A stretch of DNA of 9,565 bases, from positions 1 through 9,565 of the forward strand of contig CAZGUW010000188.1 of assembly GCA_964528705.1 (NCBI GenBank), in the 5' to 3' direction. The DNA comes from SLRI01 sp964528705 (lineage in GTDB: Bacteria; Pseudomonadota; Alphaproteobacteria; Geminicoccales; Geminicoccaceae). This document shows positions 1 through 6,606 of the stretch, piece after piece. The notes beneath the pieces were generated by a model that did no database searches, had not been told where the DNA came from, and worked only from the letters and a program-made list of their open reading frames with translations. How positions within the stretch are numbered: position 1 is the stretch's first letter; every line of letters begins with the position of its first letter. The translations under genes were made by a program, and so were the position numbers.

Positions 1-26
1 CTGCGGGTCCCGGGGTCTCGAGGGTT

Positions 27-42
27 TGGCACGGCGGTTGCT
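27..42 (+). promoter_or_regulatory. sigma-54 (-24/-12) promoter of the hook operon
   Basis: The sequence TGGCACGGCGGTTGCT matches the sigma-54 consensus TGGCAC-N5-TTGC. The GG at 28-29 and the GC at 40-41 are separated by exactly 10 bases, as the family requires. In alphaproteobacteria with a Caulobacter-like hierarchy, hook genes are sigma-54 dependent and activated by FlbD, and an FlbD-type gene starts at 8541 in this same window. Predicted transcription would begin near 53, only a few bases before the fliK ATG at 57. Any enhancer site upstream would lie outside the window. Confidence 0.88.
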
Positions 43-56
43 GATGCTCATCCGCC

Positions 57-1241
57 ATGCTCTCGATCCACTCCCCTGCCGGCTCGCCAGCCGGCCCCGC
101 CACGACTGCCGGCGCCGCGCGCCGGGCGGGTGACAACGGCGCTCTGCCCGAGGGCTTCGAGGGGTTGCTGGCCGGCCTTCTCGCCCCGCCCGCACCACCA
201 CAGGGCACGCTCCCGGCGGTGGACCTCGCGGCTGCCCGGGCGGCCCCGAGCCCGATGGCGGACGGTGACGCAGTTCCTAGCAACGCAGTTCCTAGCAACG
301 CAGTTTCTGGCGACGCTGTTCCTGGCGAGGTGGGTCCCGGCGATGCGGAGCCGGCGCCGCAGGGCGGCCGGCCGGGTCAGTCCTTCCGCCCTGGGCTGAC
401 GATGCCGCCGACTGCCGGCGAGCCGGCGGTCCCGGCGGCAGCGACGGCGGCGCAGGGCCAGGTCGCGACGGCCCCCGAGCCGGGCCCCGCGAAGACGATT
501 CCCGCCGCCGCTGCGACACGGACCGAAGCGGGCGACGCGGTCCCTGCCGGCCCCGCCACGCGCGGCGAAGACGCCCCAGCCGGTGCGCCGCCGGCCGCCC
601 GCCCCGGCGCCGAACGCGCGGTGCCGCGGGCCGCGGTCGGTGCCGCCGTCATTCGTTCGACTTCACGGGCCGATGCCATTCCGGCCATGGCCACGACCGG
701 TGCGGTCGACGCGCTCGGGTCTGCCGAGGATGGCCTCGCCTGGCGCGGCCTGCTCGCCCTCGACGGGACCCCGGCCTTCGACCGGCCGCTCGATGCTGCC
801 GGGACGACGGAGCCTCCATTGGCCGCATCCGCCGTCCGCCAGCTCGCTTTGGCGATCGGGCGGGCGGTCAGCGGCGACGTCCGCCAGCTCTCCGTCCAGC
901 TCAGCCCCGAGGAGCTCGGCAGCCTCGAGATCACGGTCGACTTTGCCGACGAGCGCCGGGTCGCGGTGACGATCCTCGCCGAGCGCCCCGAGACCCTCGA
1001 CATGCTGCGCGGCGAGACCCGCCAGCTCGAGCGGCTGCTGGCGCAGCAGGGGGTCTCGCTCGCCGGCGGCAGCTTCGAGCTCGGTCTCATGGCGGACGGG
1101 CGCGGCCAGCGTCGCGAGCATGCCGACGCCGGATCGGGCCAGCGCGCGTCCATCGATCTCGCCGACCAGGGTGATGTCGCGCCGCCCGCCGCCGCAGCCG
1201 CACCGCCGGTGCGCCGGGGCCTCTTGAACCTTTCCGTCTGA
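57..1241 (+). CDS. fliK: FliK, flagellar hook-length control protein
   Basis: This 394-residue protein fits FliK, which is exported while the hook grows, measures hook length and then switches the export gate from hook to filament substrates. The recognisable part is the C-terminal Flg_hook domain at about residues 275-348, with the family pattern LSPEELGSLEITVDF followed by AERPETLDMLR and a Leu-rich helix. Residues 1 to about 230 are Ala/Pro/Gly-rich and low in complexity, as is normal for the FliK ruler region, and carry a pentapeptide repeat at residues 71-100. The ATG at 57 is the most upstream start possible, because a TGA in the same frame lies at 42-44. It has no Shine-Dalgarno sequence and sits about 4 bases from the predicted sigma-54 transcription start, so it may be read leaderless. 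flgD follows after 20 bp. The function is well supported by the C-terminal domain and by flgD and flgE next to it; the N-terminus alone would not be recognisable. Confidence 0.88.
   Translation: MLSIHSPAGSPAGPATTAGAARRAGDNGALPEGFEGLLAGLLAPPAPPQGTLPAVDLAAARAAPSPMADGDAVPSNAVPSNAVSGDAVPGEVGPGDAEPAPQGGRPGQSFRPGLTMPPTAGEPAVPAAATAAQGQVATAPEPGPAKTIPAAAATRTEAGDAVPAGPATRGEDAPAGAPPAARPGAERAVPRAAVGAAVIRSTSRADAIPAMATTGAVDALGSAEDGLAWRGLLALDGTPAFDRPLDAAGTTEPPLAASAVRQLALAIGRAVSGDVRQLSVQLSPEELGSLEITVDFADERRVAVTILAERPETLDMLRGETRQLERLLAQQGVSLAGGSFELGLMADGRGQRREHADAGSGQRASIDLADQGDVAPPAAAAAPPVRRGLLNLSV
267..356 (+). repeat. 15-bp in-frame tandem repeat inside fliK
   Basis: There are six consecutive 15-bp units, starting at 267, 282, 297, 312, 327 and 342. 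The second and third begin with AACGCAGTT. The first two differ only at the first codon (GAC or AAC), the third and fourth are diverged copies, and the last two are degenerate. The units encode D/N-A-V-P/S-S/G in the FliK ruler region. Because the unit is a multiple of three, a copy gain or loss would keep the reading frame and change protein length by five residues. The first units are lower in GC than the flanking sequence, which suggests recent duplication. Confidence 0.85.
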
Positions 1242-1261
1242 ATGTCCGGAGGGACCAGGGA

Positions 1262-1924
1262 ATGACCGTCGATGCCACCCAAGCCTCGGCCGGCACCACC
1301 ACCGCCTCCAGGTCGGGAGTAAAGCTCGCTGCCGACTTCGACAGCTTTCTGCAGCTCCTGACGACCCAGCTGACGACCCAGGACCCGCTGAGCCCGATGG
1401 ACGCCGAGCAGTTCACCTCGCAGCTTGTGCAGTTCTCCGGCGTCGAGCAGGCGATCCAGACCAACACCAGGCTCGAGACGCTGATCGGCCTGATGCAGGC
1501 GAACCAGGCGACCGCTGCACTCCAGTATATCGGTGCCACCGTGGAGCTCGATACCTCCGCCATCTCGCTGGCCGCCGGCGGGACCACCGAGATCACCTAC
1601 GAGCTGCCGGAGACGGCGGCCGCCGTGCTCGTGGAGATCCGGGACGGCGCCGGCGAGCTGGTGCGCCAGCTCACAGGCCCGGCCGCGGCAGGGCCGCAGA
1701 GCCTCCTTTGGGACGGTCGCGACCAGGCCGGCACCGCCCAGCCGGCCGGGGCCTACAGCGTGGCGGTCACCGCGGTCGACCCGGTCGGCCGCGCGATACC
1801 CGTCTCGCTCGACACGGTCGGACGGGTCGAGGCGCTGACCCAGACGGCGACCGGCCTGCACCTGACCGTCGCTGGCCGCTCTTATCCTGTGGAAAGCGTG
1901 CGGTCCGTCCGGCCCGCCGCCTGA
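1262..1924 (+). CDS. flgD: FlgD, flagellar hook cap / scaffold protein
   Basis: FlgD caps the growing hook outside the cell and helps FlgE subunits fold into place; it is lost once the hook is complete. This 220-residue protein has the typical family length. The N-terminal hook-capping signature is at about residues 24-78: DFDSFLQLLTTQLTTQDPLSPMD, given here only to mark the pattern of F-L-LL-QL-QDP-PMD, followed by EQFTSQLVQFSGVEQ. Residues from about 90 to 220 form the beta-rich FlgD tudor/Ig-like part, including a G-x-LLWDGRDQAG-x-AQPAGAYS stretch typical of the family. The start is set by GGAGGG at 1248-1253, 8 bases before the ATG. The gene lies 20 bp after fliK and 51 bp before flgE, with no promoter visible in either gap, so it is probably part of the sigma-54 hook transcript. 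Confidence 0.95.
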   Translation: MTVDATQASAGTTTASRSGVKLAADFDSFLQLLTTQLTTQDPLSPMDAEQFTSQLVQFSGVEQAIQTNTRLETLIGLMQANQATAALQYIGATVELDTSAISLAAGGTTEITYELPETAAAVLVEIRDGAGELVRQLTGPAAAGPQSLLWDGRDQAGTAQPAGAYSVAVTAVDPVGRAIPVSLDTVGRVEALTQTATGLHLTVAGRSYPVESVRSVRPAA

Positions 1925-1975
1925 CGGCCCACGAGCAACGAGACGCCAGAAACAACAAGACGCTGGAGCGAAACC

Positions 1976-3274
1976 ATGAGCCTCTTCGGGTCACTCTATT
2001 CCGGGGTCTCCGGCCTCAGCGCGCAGTCGCGGGCCATGAGCATGATCTCGGACAACGTCGCGAACGTGAACACCACCGGCTACAAGGGTGCCATCGCCCA
2101 GTTCGCGAACATGGTCACGAGCAAGGAGTCGGTGACCTCGTATTCGCCAGGTGGCGTCCGTTCGATCGGATCGATGTCCATCGCTAGGCAGGGCCTCATC
2201 CAGAGCAGCAGCTCGTCGACCGACGCGGCGATCTCCGGTGCCGGCTTCTTCGTCATGAACTCGCTCGCCGACGGCACCGGCGAGCAGGTCTACTCGCGGG
2301 CCGGCTCCTTCTCGCCCGACTTCCTCGGCGATCTCCGTTCGCCCTCGGGCTTCTACCTGCAGGGCTGGCTCCTGGATGCCAATGAGGAGATCGTCGACGT
2401 CAACCAGGTCGAAACCGTCAATGTCGGCAATGTCAACGGGGTGGCGACGGCAACGACCAACATCAGCCTGGGCGCCAATCTCGACGCCGATCAGGCGCTG
2501 CATGCCGGGGCCTACGCGGCCGGCGACATCGCCGCCGGCACGGTCGACGCGCATTTCTCGCGCGATGTTCAGGTCTACGACAGTCTCGGTCGCCCGCAGC
2601 CGGTCACCATGGCCTTCCTGAAGACGGCTGCCAATACCTGGCAGGTCGAGCTGATCGCCGGCGATCCGACGAACGTCGATGCGCTGGCGCATCCCAATGG
2701 CCTGCTCGACACCGGCACCGTCACGTTCAACGGCGACGGCAGCCTGGCGACCAACACGCTCGATGGTGCCACCGTCAACATCACCTGGGCGGCCGGAACC
2801 GGCGCTGACCCGAGCGCCGTCACCGTGGACCTCGGCACTGCCGGTGAAACGAACGGTCTCACCCAGTTCGCGAGCCCGACCAATGTCGCGTTCGTCGAGC
2901 AGAATGGTGCCGAGGTGGGTGAGCTCAACGGCGTGAGGATAGACGAGGAAGGATACGTGATCGCGTCCTTCACCAACGGCGAGAACCGCCGGCTCTACCA
3001 GTTGCCGATCGCGACCTTCGCCAATCCATCGGGACTCGACCCGCGATCGGGCAATGTCTTCGCCCAGACCGAGGCGTCCGGCGCGTTCAATATGCGCGCC
3101 GCCGGGCGGGGGGGAGCCGGCATCATCGCTCCCTCGGCCCTCGAGGCGGCCAATGTCGATCTCGCCGACGAGTTCACCAAGATGATCGTCACCCAGCGAG
3201 CCTACTCCGCCAACGCCCGGGTGATCACCACCACCAACTCAATGCTCGAGGAGCTCACTCAGATAACCCGCTAG
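1976..3274 (+). CDS. flgE: FlgE, flagellar hook protein
   Basis: FlgE polymerises into the curved hook that joins the rod to the filament. The 432-residue protein shows both conserved ends of the rod/hook/axial family. The N-terminal flg_bb_rod helix is at about residues 1-35 (SLFGSLYSGVSGLSAQ, then SDNVANVNTTGYKGA). The C-terminal coil is at about residues 388-432, including EANVDLADEFTKMIVTQRAYSANARV with the final Leu/Thr-rich heptads. The middle is a Gly/Ala/Thr/Asn-rich beta region, as expected for the exposed D1/D2 domains, and the whole length is usual for a hook protein. GGAG at 1965-1968 lies 7 bases before the ATG. As in other axial proteins, cysteine appears to be absent and there is no cleavable signal peptide, since export goes through the flagellar type III apparatus. 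The following gap begins sciP's control region. Confidence 0.96.
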   Translation: MSLFGSLYSGVSGLSAQSRAMSMISDNVANVNTTGYKGAIAQFANMVTSKESVTSYSPGGVRSIGSMSIARQGLIQSSSSSTDAAISGAGFFVMNSLADGTGEQVYSRAGSFSPDFLGDLRSPSGFYLQGWLLDANEEIVDVNQVETVNVGNVNGVATATTNISLGANLDADQALHAGAYAAGDIAAGTVDAHFSRDVQVYDSLGRPQPVTMAFLKTAANTWQVELIAGDPTNVDALAHPNGLLDTGTVTFNGDGSLATNTLDGATVNITWAAGTGADPSAVTVDLGTAGETNGLTQFASPTNVAFVEQNGAEVGELNGVRIDEEGYVIASFTNGENRRLYQLPIATFANPSGLDPRSGNVFAQTEASGAFNMRAAGRGGAGIIAPSALEAANVDLADEFTKMIVTQRAYSANARVITTTNSMLEELTQITR

Positions 3275-3301
3275 ACAAGCCACGGATGACGACGGGAATG
3301 G

Positions 3302-3316
3302 CTAACCGGACTTTAC
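3302..3316 (+). promoter_or_regulatory. possible degenerate CtrA box upstream of sciP
   Basis: CTAA-CCGGACT-TTAC matches the CtrA consensus TTAA-N7-TTAA at 6 of 8 positions and shares TAACCGG with the stronger box before fliF. An AT-rich ATTTAA at 3334-3339, about 17 bases downstream, could act as a -10. It lies 85 bases before the sciP start, in the only AT-rich patch of the 3275-3401 gap. No sigma-54 element and no clear terminator of the hook operon are seen in this gap. In Caulobacter, sciP is itself CtrA-activated, which fits, but the match is weak. Confidence 0.35.
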
Positions 3317-3389
3317 CAGAATTATTCGGCGGGATTTAAGTCATGCTGCCGCATTCTTGGGCTCGAGGAAATGGCCCGGCAAGCGGGGC

Positions 3390-3394
3390 GGAGG
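3390..3394 (+). promoter_or_regulatory. ribosome binding site deciding the sciP start
   Basis: GGAGG lies 7 bases before the ATG at 3402. It is too close to the in-frame ATG at 3396 (1 base) and rather far from the one at 3408 (13 bases). It also argues against a TTG start at 3357, which has no ribosome binding site. Confidence 0.7.
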
Positions 3395-3401
3395 AATGGA
3401 G

Positions 3402-3680
3402 ATGTCGATGTCGGATACGGTGAACGAGCGGCCGCGGACGGTCATGGGTCCGAACGGCGCCGTGCTCAGCATGGAGACCCTGCCGCCGCCCGAGACGCGC
3501 CGCTGGGTGGCCCGCCGCAAAGCCGAGGTGGTGACCGCCGTCCGCGCCGGTCTCATGACCTTCGACGAGGCGTGCAAGCGCTACGAGCTGACCGCGGAGG
3601 AGTTCTCCTCCTGGGAGCGGGCGATCGACCGCCACGGGCTCGGCGGCCTCAGGGTCACACGGCTGCAGGAGTTTCGCTGA
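3402..3680 (+). CDS. sciP: SciP-type small CtrA inhibitory protein (DUF1153)
   Basis: This 92-residue protein has the full pattern of the DUF1153/SciP family of alphaproteobacteria. It starts with a V-x-GPNGAVLSMETLPPP stretch (residues 14-30), then RRWVARRKAEVVTAVRAGL (about 33-51). A helix-turn-helix covers about residues 43-75 (FDEACKRYELTAEEFSSW), followed by the closing AIDRHGLGGLRVTRLQEFR segment. In Caulobacter, SciP binds CtrA and DNA and blocks CtrA-activated transcription in G1-phase cells; there too, as I recall, it is encoded between flgE and fliF. Basic residues around 33-48 agree with DNA contact. ATG 3402 was chosen because it has a well-spaced GGAGG; ATG 3396 or 3408 would change only two residues either way. 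The gene stands alone between two operons, with candidate CtrA boxes before it and after it. Family membership is secure; its regulatory effect in this organism is inferred. Confidence 0.92.
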   Translation: MSMSDTVNERPRTVMGPNGAVLSMETLPPPETRRWVARRKAEVVTAVRAGLMTFDEACKRYELTAEEFSSWERAIDRHGLGGLRVTRLQEFR

Positions 3681-3709
3681 GCCAGGCCGCCCGATCGCCA
3701 GAGCCGGGC

Positions 3710-3738
3710 GCCCCCGCCGGAACCGGGCCGGCGGGGGC
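3710..3738 (+). terminator. 11-bp-stem hairpin between sciP and fliF
   Basis: GCCCCCGCCGG at 3710-3720 is a perfect inverted repeat of CCGGCGGGGGC at 3728-3738, with a 7-base loop. It begins 29 bases after the sciP stop and ends 11 bases before the fliF CtrA box, so it is well placed to end the sciP transcript. No run of T follows (CATGCGGCCC comes next), so it is not a classical intrinsic terminator. It could instead be a protein-binding site or a pausing structure. Confidence 0.45.
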
Positions 3739-3749
3739 CATGCGGCCCG

Positions 3750-3764
3750 TTAACCGGTTGTTCA
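3750..3764 (+). promoter_or_regulatory. CtrA box in the fliF promoter region
   Basis: TTAA-CCGGTTG-TTCA matches the CtrA consensus TTAA-N7-TTAA at 7 of 8 positions, with the exact 7-base spacing. It lies 61 bases before the fliF ATG. Early flagellar operons headed by fliF are direct CtrA targets in Caulobacter. The -10 region that should follow (about 3780-3787) is not a good match to sigma-70 consensus, which is common for activator-dependent promoters. Confidence 0.62.
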
Positions 3765-3774
3765 GCATCTTGCC

Positions 3775-3785
3775 CCAGATTCTGG
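3775..3785 (+). promoter_or_regulatory. CCAGATTCTGG palindrome containing a GANTC site
   Basis: Two 5-base arms, CCAGA and TCTGG, flank a central T. The GATTC inside (3778-3782) is a GANTC motif, the target of the alphaproteobacterial cell-cycle methylase CcrM. It falls about 11-20 bases downstream of the CtrA box, where the -10 region of the fliF promoter would be. A link with methylation state or with a repressor such as FlbD is inference only. Confidence 0.35.
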
Positions 3786-3825
3786 TCCGGCGAGCGCTAC
3801 CGCCGCTTCCAGATCGGGTTTTCGG

Positions 3826-5574
3826 ATGGCTGAGCAAGTCGAGGCACTGCCGGTGGAGGTCGCCGACCCGGCGGTCGCCGCCAGCGGTGCACGCGGCGGG
3901 CTGGCGGCCCTGCTCGGTGCCCTGGGCGCCGAGCGGATCGTCGCCATCACCGTCGCCATCCTGGCCCTGGCCGGGCTGCTCGGCTTTATCGGCATGCGGG
4001 CGCTCGAGGCGCCCTACACCCTGCTCTATGCGGGCCTCGCGCTCGAGGACACCCGCACCATCGTCACCCGCCTGCAGGCCATGGACGTGCCGCACAAGCT
4101 GTCGCCGGCCGGCGACGCGGTGCTGGTGCCGGCCGACCGGGTGCTCGACCTGCGCATGTCGCTCGCCACGGACGGCCTGCCGGGCGGCGGGGTCGTCGGC
4201 TACGAGATCTTCGATGCCGTCGATGCGTTCGGCACGACCGAGTTCCTCTCCAACATCAACCACAAGCGGGCGATGGAGGGCGAGCTGGCCCGCACCATCG
4301 CCAGCCTGCGCCAGGTGCGCGCCGCCCGGGTCCACCTGGTCCAGCCGGCGCGCGAGCTCTTTCGCCGCGAGCAGGCGCCGGCCAGCGCCTCGGTCTTTCT
4401 CTCGGTCGGCCCGGCCGGCCTCGGCCGCGGCGAGATCGCCGCCATCCAGCACCTCGTCGCCGCCGCCGTGCCCGGGCTCGAGCCCGGCCGCATCACCATC
4501 GCCGACGACAACGGCAGGCTGCTGTCGCGCGGCGGCGACGCCCTCGACACCGCCATCGGCCTCGACGACACGGACGGCTACCGGCAGGCCTTCGAGAGCC
4601 GCCTGCAGGCGAAGATCCTGCAGCTGCTCGAGCGGAGCCTGGGCGTCGGCCGGGTCGAGGCGCAGGTCACCGCCGAGCTCGACTTCGACAGCGTCTCGAC
4701 CACCGAGGAGATCTACGATCCCGAGCGGCAGGTGGTGCGCAGCACGCAGCTCGTCGACGAGACGACCGAGCTCGACGAGCGCACGCCCAACGACGCGGTC
4801 AGCGTCGCCAACAACCTGCCTGGCGGCGATGCCGAGGCCGGGGCCGCGACCAATCGCGAGCAGCGTAACCGCAACGAAGAGACGATCAACTACGAGATCT
4901 CGCGCACCGTGCGTAACCAGACCCGGCACGGCGGCCGGCTGCAGCGGCTGTCGGTCGCCGTGCAGGTCGACGGCACCTACACCGAGGGTGCCGACGGCGT
5001 GCCGGTGTTCGAGCCGCTGCCGGCGGAAGAGCTCGCCGAGCTCGAGACGCTGGTGCGCAGCGCCGTCGGTATCGACGACGAGCGCGGCGACACCCTCTCG
5101 ATCGTCAGCCGGCGCCTGGCGCAGCCCGAGCCGCTACCGGTGGTCGACGACACGCTGCTCGGCTTCGCGCGAGCTGACCTCATGCGCTTCGCCGAGCTCG
5201 GCGGGCGCGCCGGCATCGCCCTCCTCGTCCTCCTCCTTGGCGTGCGGCCGCTCCTGCGCCGGCTGCAGCCGGCCCGGGCCGCGGCGGCCGGTGCCGGTGG
5301 CGGCGTCCGCCTGCTGAACGGCCCCGACGGCAAGCAGCTCCTGATCCAGGCCACGCCGGGCACGGCCGTCACCATCGACGAGCGCGGCAACCCGGTGGTG
5401 ACGCGGAACGGCCATTCCGGCGACGCGGCGGGCGAGCCGTCCGAGGACCGGGTCACGCTCCGCCAGATCGAGGGCGACGTCCGCGCCTCCCTGCTCACCG
5501 ACATGGCCGAGCTGATCGAAGACCGTCCCGAGGACGCGATCCGCGTCATCCGCTCCTGGCTGCACTCGAGCTGA
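3826..5574 (+). CDS. fliF: FliF, flagellar MS-ring protein
   Basis: FliF forms the MS ring in the cytoplasmic membrane, the base on which the rotor and export gate assemble. The 582-residue protein has the usual family length and layout. The first transmembrane helix is at about residues 38-57 (IVAITVAILALAGLLGFIGM). The periplasmic YscJ/FliF ring-building domains cover about 60-235 and include YTLLYAGLALEDT and NINHKRAMEGELARTI. A second FliF_C region runs to about 450. The second transmembrane helix is at about 457-477 (Ala/Leu-rich before RPLLRR). The cytoplasmic tail at about 540-582, ending EDAIRVIRSWL, is the FliG-binding segment. The ribosome binding site is weak. An in-frame GTG at 3853 with GAGG upstream is a possible alternative start, but the ATG keeps a normal N-terminus. 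This is the first gene of the operon, preceded by a CtrA box; fliG follows after 12 bp. Confidence 0.96.
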   Translation: MAEQVEALPVEVADPAVAASGARGGLAALLGALGAERIVAITVAILALAGLLGFIGMRALEAPYTLLYAGLALEDTRTIVTRLQAMDVPHKLSPAGDAVLVPADRVLDLRMSLATDGLPGGGVVGYEIFDAVDAFGTTEFLSNINHKRAMEGELARTIASLRQVRAARVHLVQPARELFRREQAPASASVFLSVGPAGLGRGEIAAIQHLVAAAVPGLEPGRITIADDNGRLLSRGGDALDTAIGLDDTDGYRQAFESRLQAKILQLLERSLGVGRVEAQVTAELDFDSVSTTEEIYDPERQVVRSTQLVDETTELDERTPNDAVSVANNLPGGDAEAGAATNREQRNRNEETINYEISRTVRNQTRHGGRLQRLSVAVQVDGTYTEGADGVPVFEPLPAEELAELETLVRSAVGIDDERGDTLSIVSRRLAQPEPLPVVDDTLLGFARADLMRFAELGGRAGIALLVLLLGVRPLLRRLQPARAAAAGAGGGVRLLNGPDGKQLLIQATPGTAVTIDERGNPVVTRNGHSGDAAGEPSEDRVTLRQIEGDVRASLLTDMAELIEDRPEDAIRVIRSWLHSS

Positions 5575-5586
5575 GGCCGCTTTTTG

Positions 5587-6606
5587 ATGCCTGCCAATGA
5601 CCTCATGCAGTTCGACAAGCTCACCGGCGTCGAGAAGGCGGCGATCCTGATGCTCGCCGTCAGCGAGGAGAACGCCGCCAAGCTGTTCGCCCGGCTGGAG
5701 CTCGACGAGGTCAAGGAGCTGTCGCAGACCATGTCGCTGCTCGGTCGCGTCGGCTCCGACGTGGTCGAGAAGATCATCGGCGACTTCGCCGAGCGGCTGA
5801 GCCAGGCCGGCGGCGTGGTCGGCAGCTTCGACACCACCGAGCGGCTGCTGCAGCGCTTCATGGACACGGAGCGGGTCGAGCAGATCATGGAGGAGATCCG
5901 GGGCCCCGCCGGCCGCACGGTCTGGGACAAGCTCGGCAACGTCAATGAGTCGGTGCTCGCCTCGTATCTGAAGAACGAATACCCGCAGACCGTGGCCGTG
6001 GTGCTGTCGCGCATCGAATCCGCCCATGCGGCGCGCGTCCTGGCCAGCCTGCCGGACGACTTCTCCGTCGAGGTGGTGATGCGCATGCTGCGCATGGAGG
6101 TCGTGCAGAAGGACATCCTGCAGGATGTCGAGCGCACGCTCCGCGCCGAGTTCATGAGCAACCTGGCGCGCACCAACAGAAGAGACAACCACGAGATCAT
6201 GGCCGAGATCTTCAATTACTTCGACCGCAATACCGAAACGCGATTTGTGGCTGCACTGGAAGAACGGAACAAGGAGGCGGCCGACCGGATCAAGGCGCTG
6301 ATGTTCACCTTCGAGGACCTGATCAAGCTCGACAGCTCGGGCATCCAGACCCTGATGCGCAATGCCGGCAACGACCGCATCGGCATCGCCCTGAAGGGGG
6401 CGAGCGAGCAGCTCAAGGAGCTCTTCTTCTCCAACATGTCCGAGCGCGCCGCGAAGATCCTCAAGGAGGACATGCAGGCAATGGGGCCGGTGCGCCTGCG
6501 CGACGTCGACGAGGCCCAGCAGTTTCTCGTCAACATGGCGAAGGAGCTGGCCGCGTCCGGCGAGATCTTCCTCGCCGACAGCAAAGACGACGAGCTGGTC
6601 TACTGA
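5587..6606 (+). CDS. fliG: FliG, flagellar motor switch / rotor protein
   Basis: FliG links the MS ring to the C ring and makes the electrostatic contact with the stator that turns the motor. The 339-residue protein shows the three expected parts. The FliF-binding N-terminal domain is at about residues 8-100 (KLTGVEKAAILMLAVSEENA). The armadillo-like middle domain is at about 110-190 and has EYPQ at 131-134 in place of the common EHPQ. The torque domain is at about 225-330. By alignment from memory with E. coli K264, R281, D288, D289 and R297, the charged torque residues are K270, R287, E294, D295 and R303, so the set is kept with one Asp-to-Glu change. ATG 5587 was chosen over a TTG directly before it; GAGG at 5573-5576 overlaps the fliF stop. 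Its TGA shares a base with the ATG of the next gene. Confidence 0.97.
   Translation: MPANDLMQFDKLTGVEKAAILMLAVSEENAAKLFARLELDEVKELSQTMSLLGRVGSDVVEKIIGDFAERLSQAGGVVGSFDTTERLLQRFMDTERVEQIMEEIRGPAGRTVWDKLGNVNESVLASYLKNEYPQTVAVVLSRIESAHAARVLASLPDDFSVEVVMRMLRMEVVQKDILQDVERTLRAEFMSNLARTNRRDNHEIMAEIFNYFDRNTETRFVAALEERNKEAADRIKALMFTFEDLIKLDSSGIQTLMRNAGNDRIGIALKGASEQLKELFFSNMSERAAKILKEDMQAMGPVRLRDVDEAQQFLVNMAKELAASGEIFLADSKDDELVY

Noticed and set aside
267..356. CRISPR array
   Set aside because: The 15-bp units are contiguous with no spacers and lie in frame inside fliK.
377..1861. Long open frame on the minus strand opposite fliK and flgD
   Set aside because: It is the complement of two recognisable genes. 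High GC content keeps antisense frames open, and the translated text has no protein-family signal.
3357..3401. TTG start at 3357 for sciP
   Set aside because: It would add residues not seen in the family and has no ribosome binding site, while ATG 3402 has a well-spaced GGAGG.
3275..3401. Terminator of the hook operon or second sigma-54 promoter
   Set aside because: I found no stem with more than 5 bases (AGCCA/TGGCT around 3280-3303) and no GG-N10-GC element with the right flanks.
3371..5317. Plus-strand open frame of 648 codons across sciP, the fliF promoter and fliF
   Set aside because: It is in another frame from sciP and fliF, is extremely rich in Arg, Ser and Pro, and spans the promoter gap; both real genes have strong family matches.
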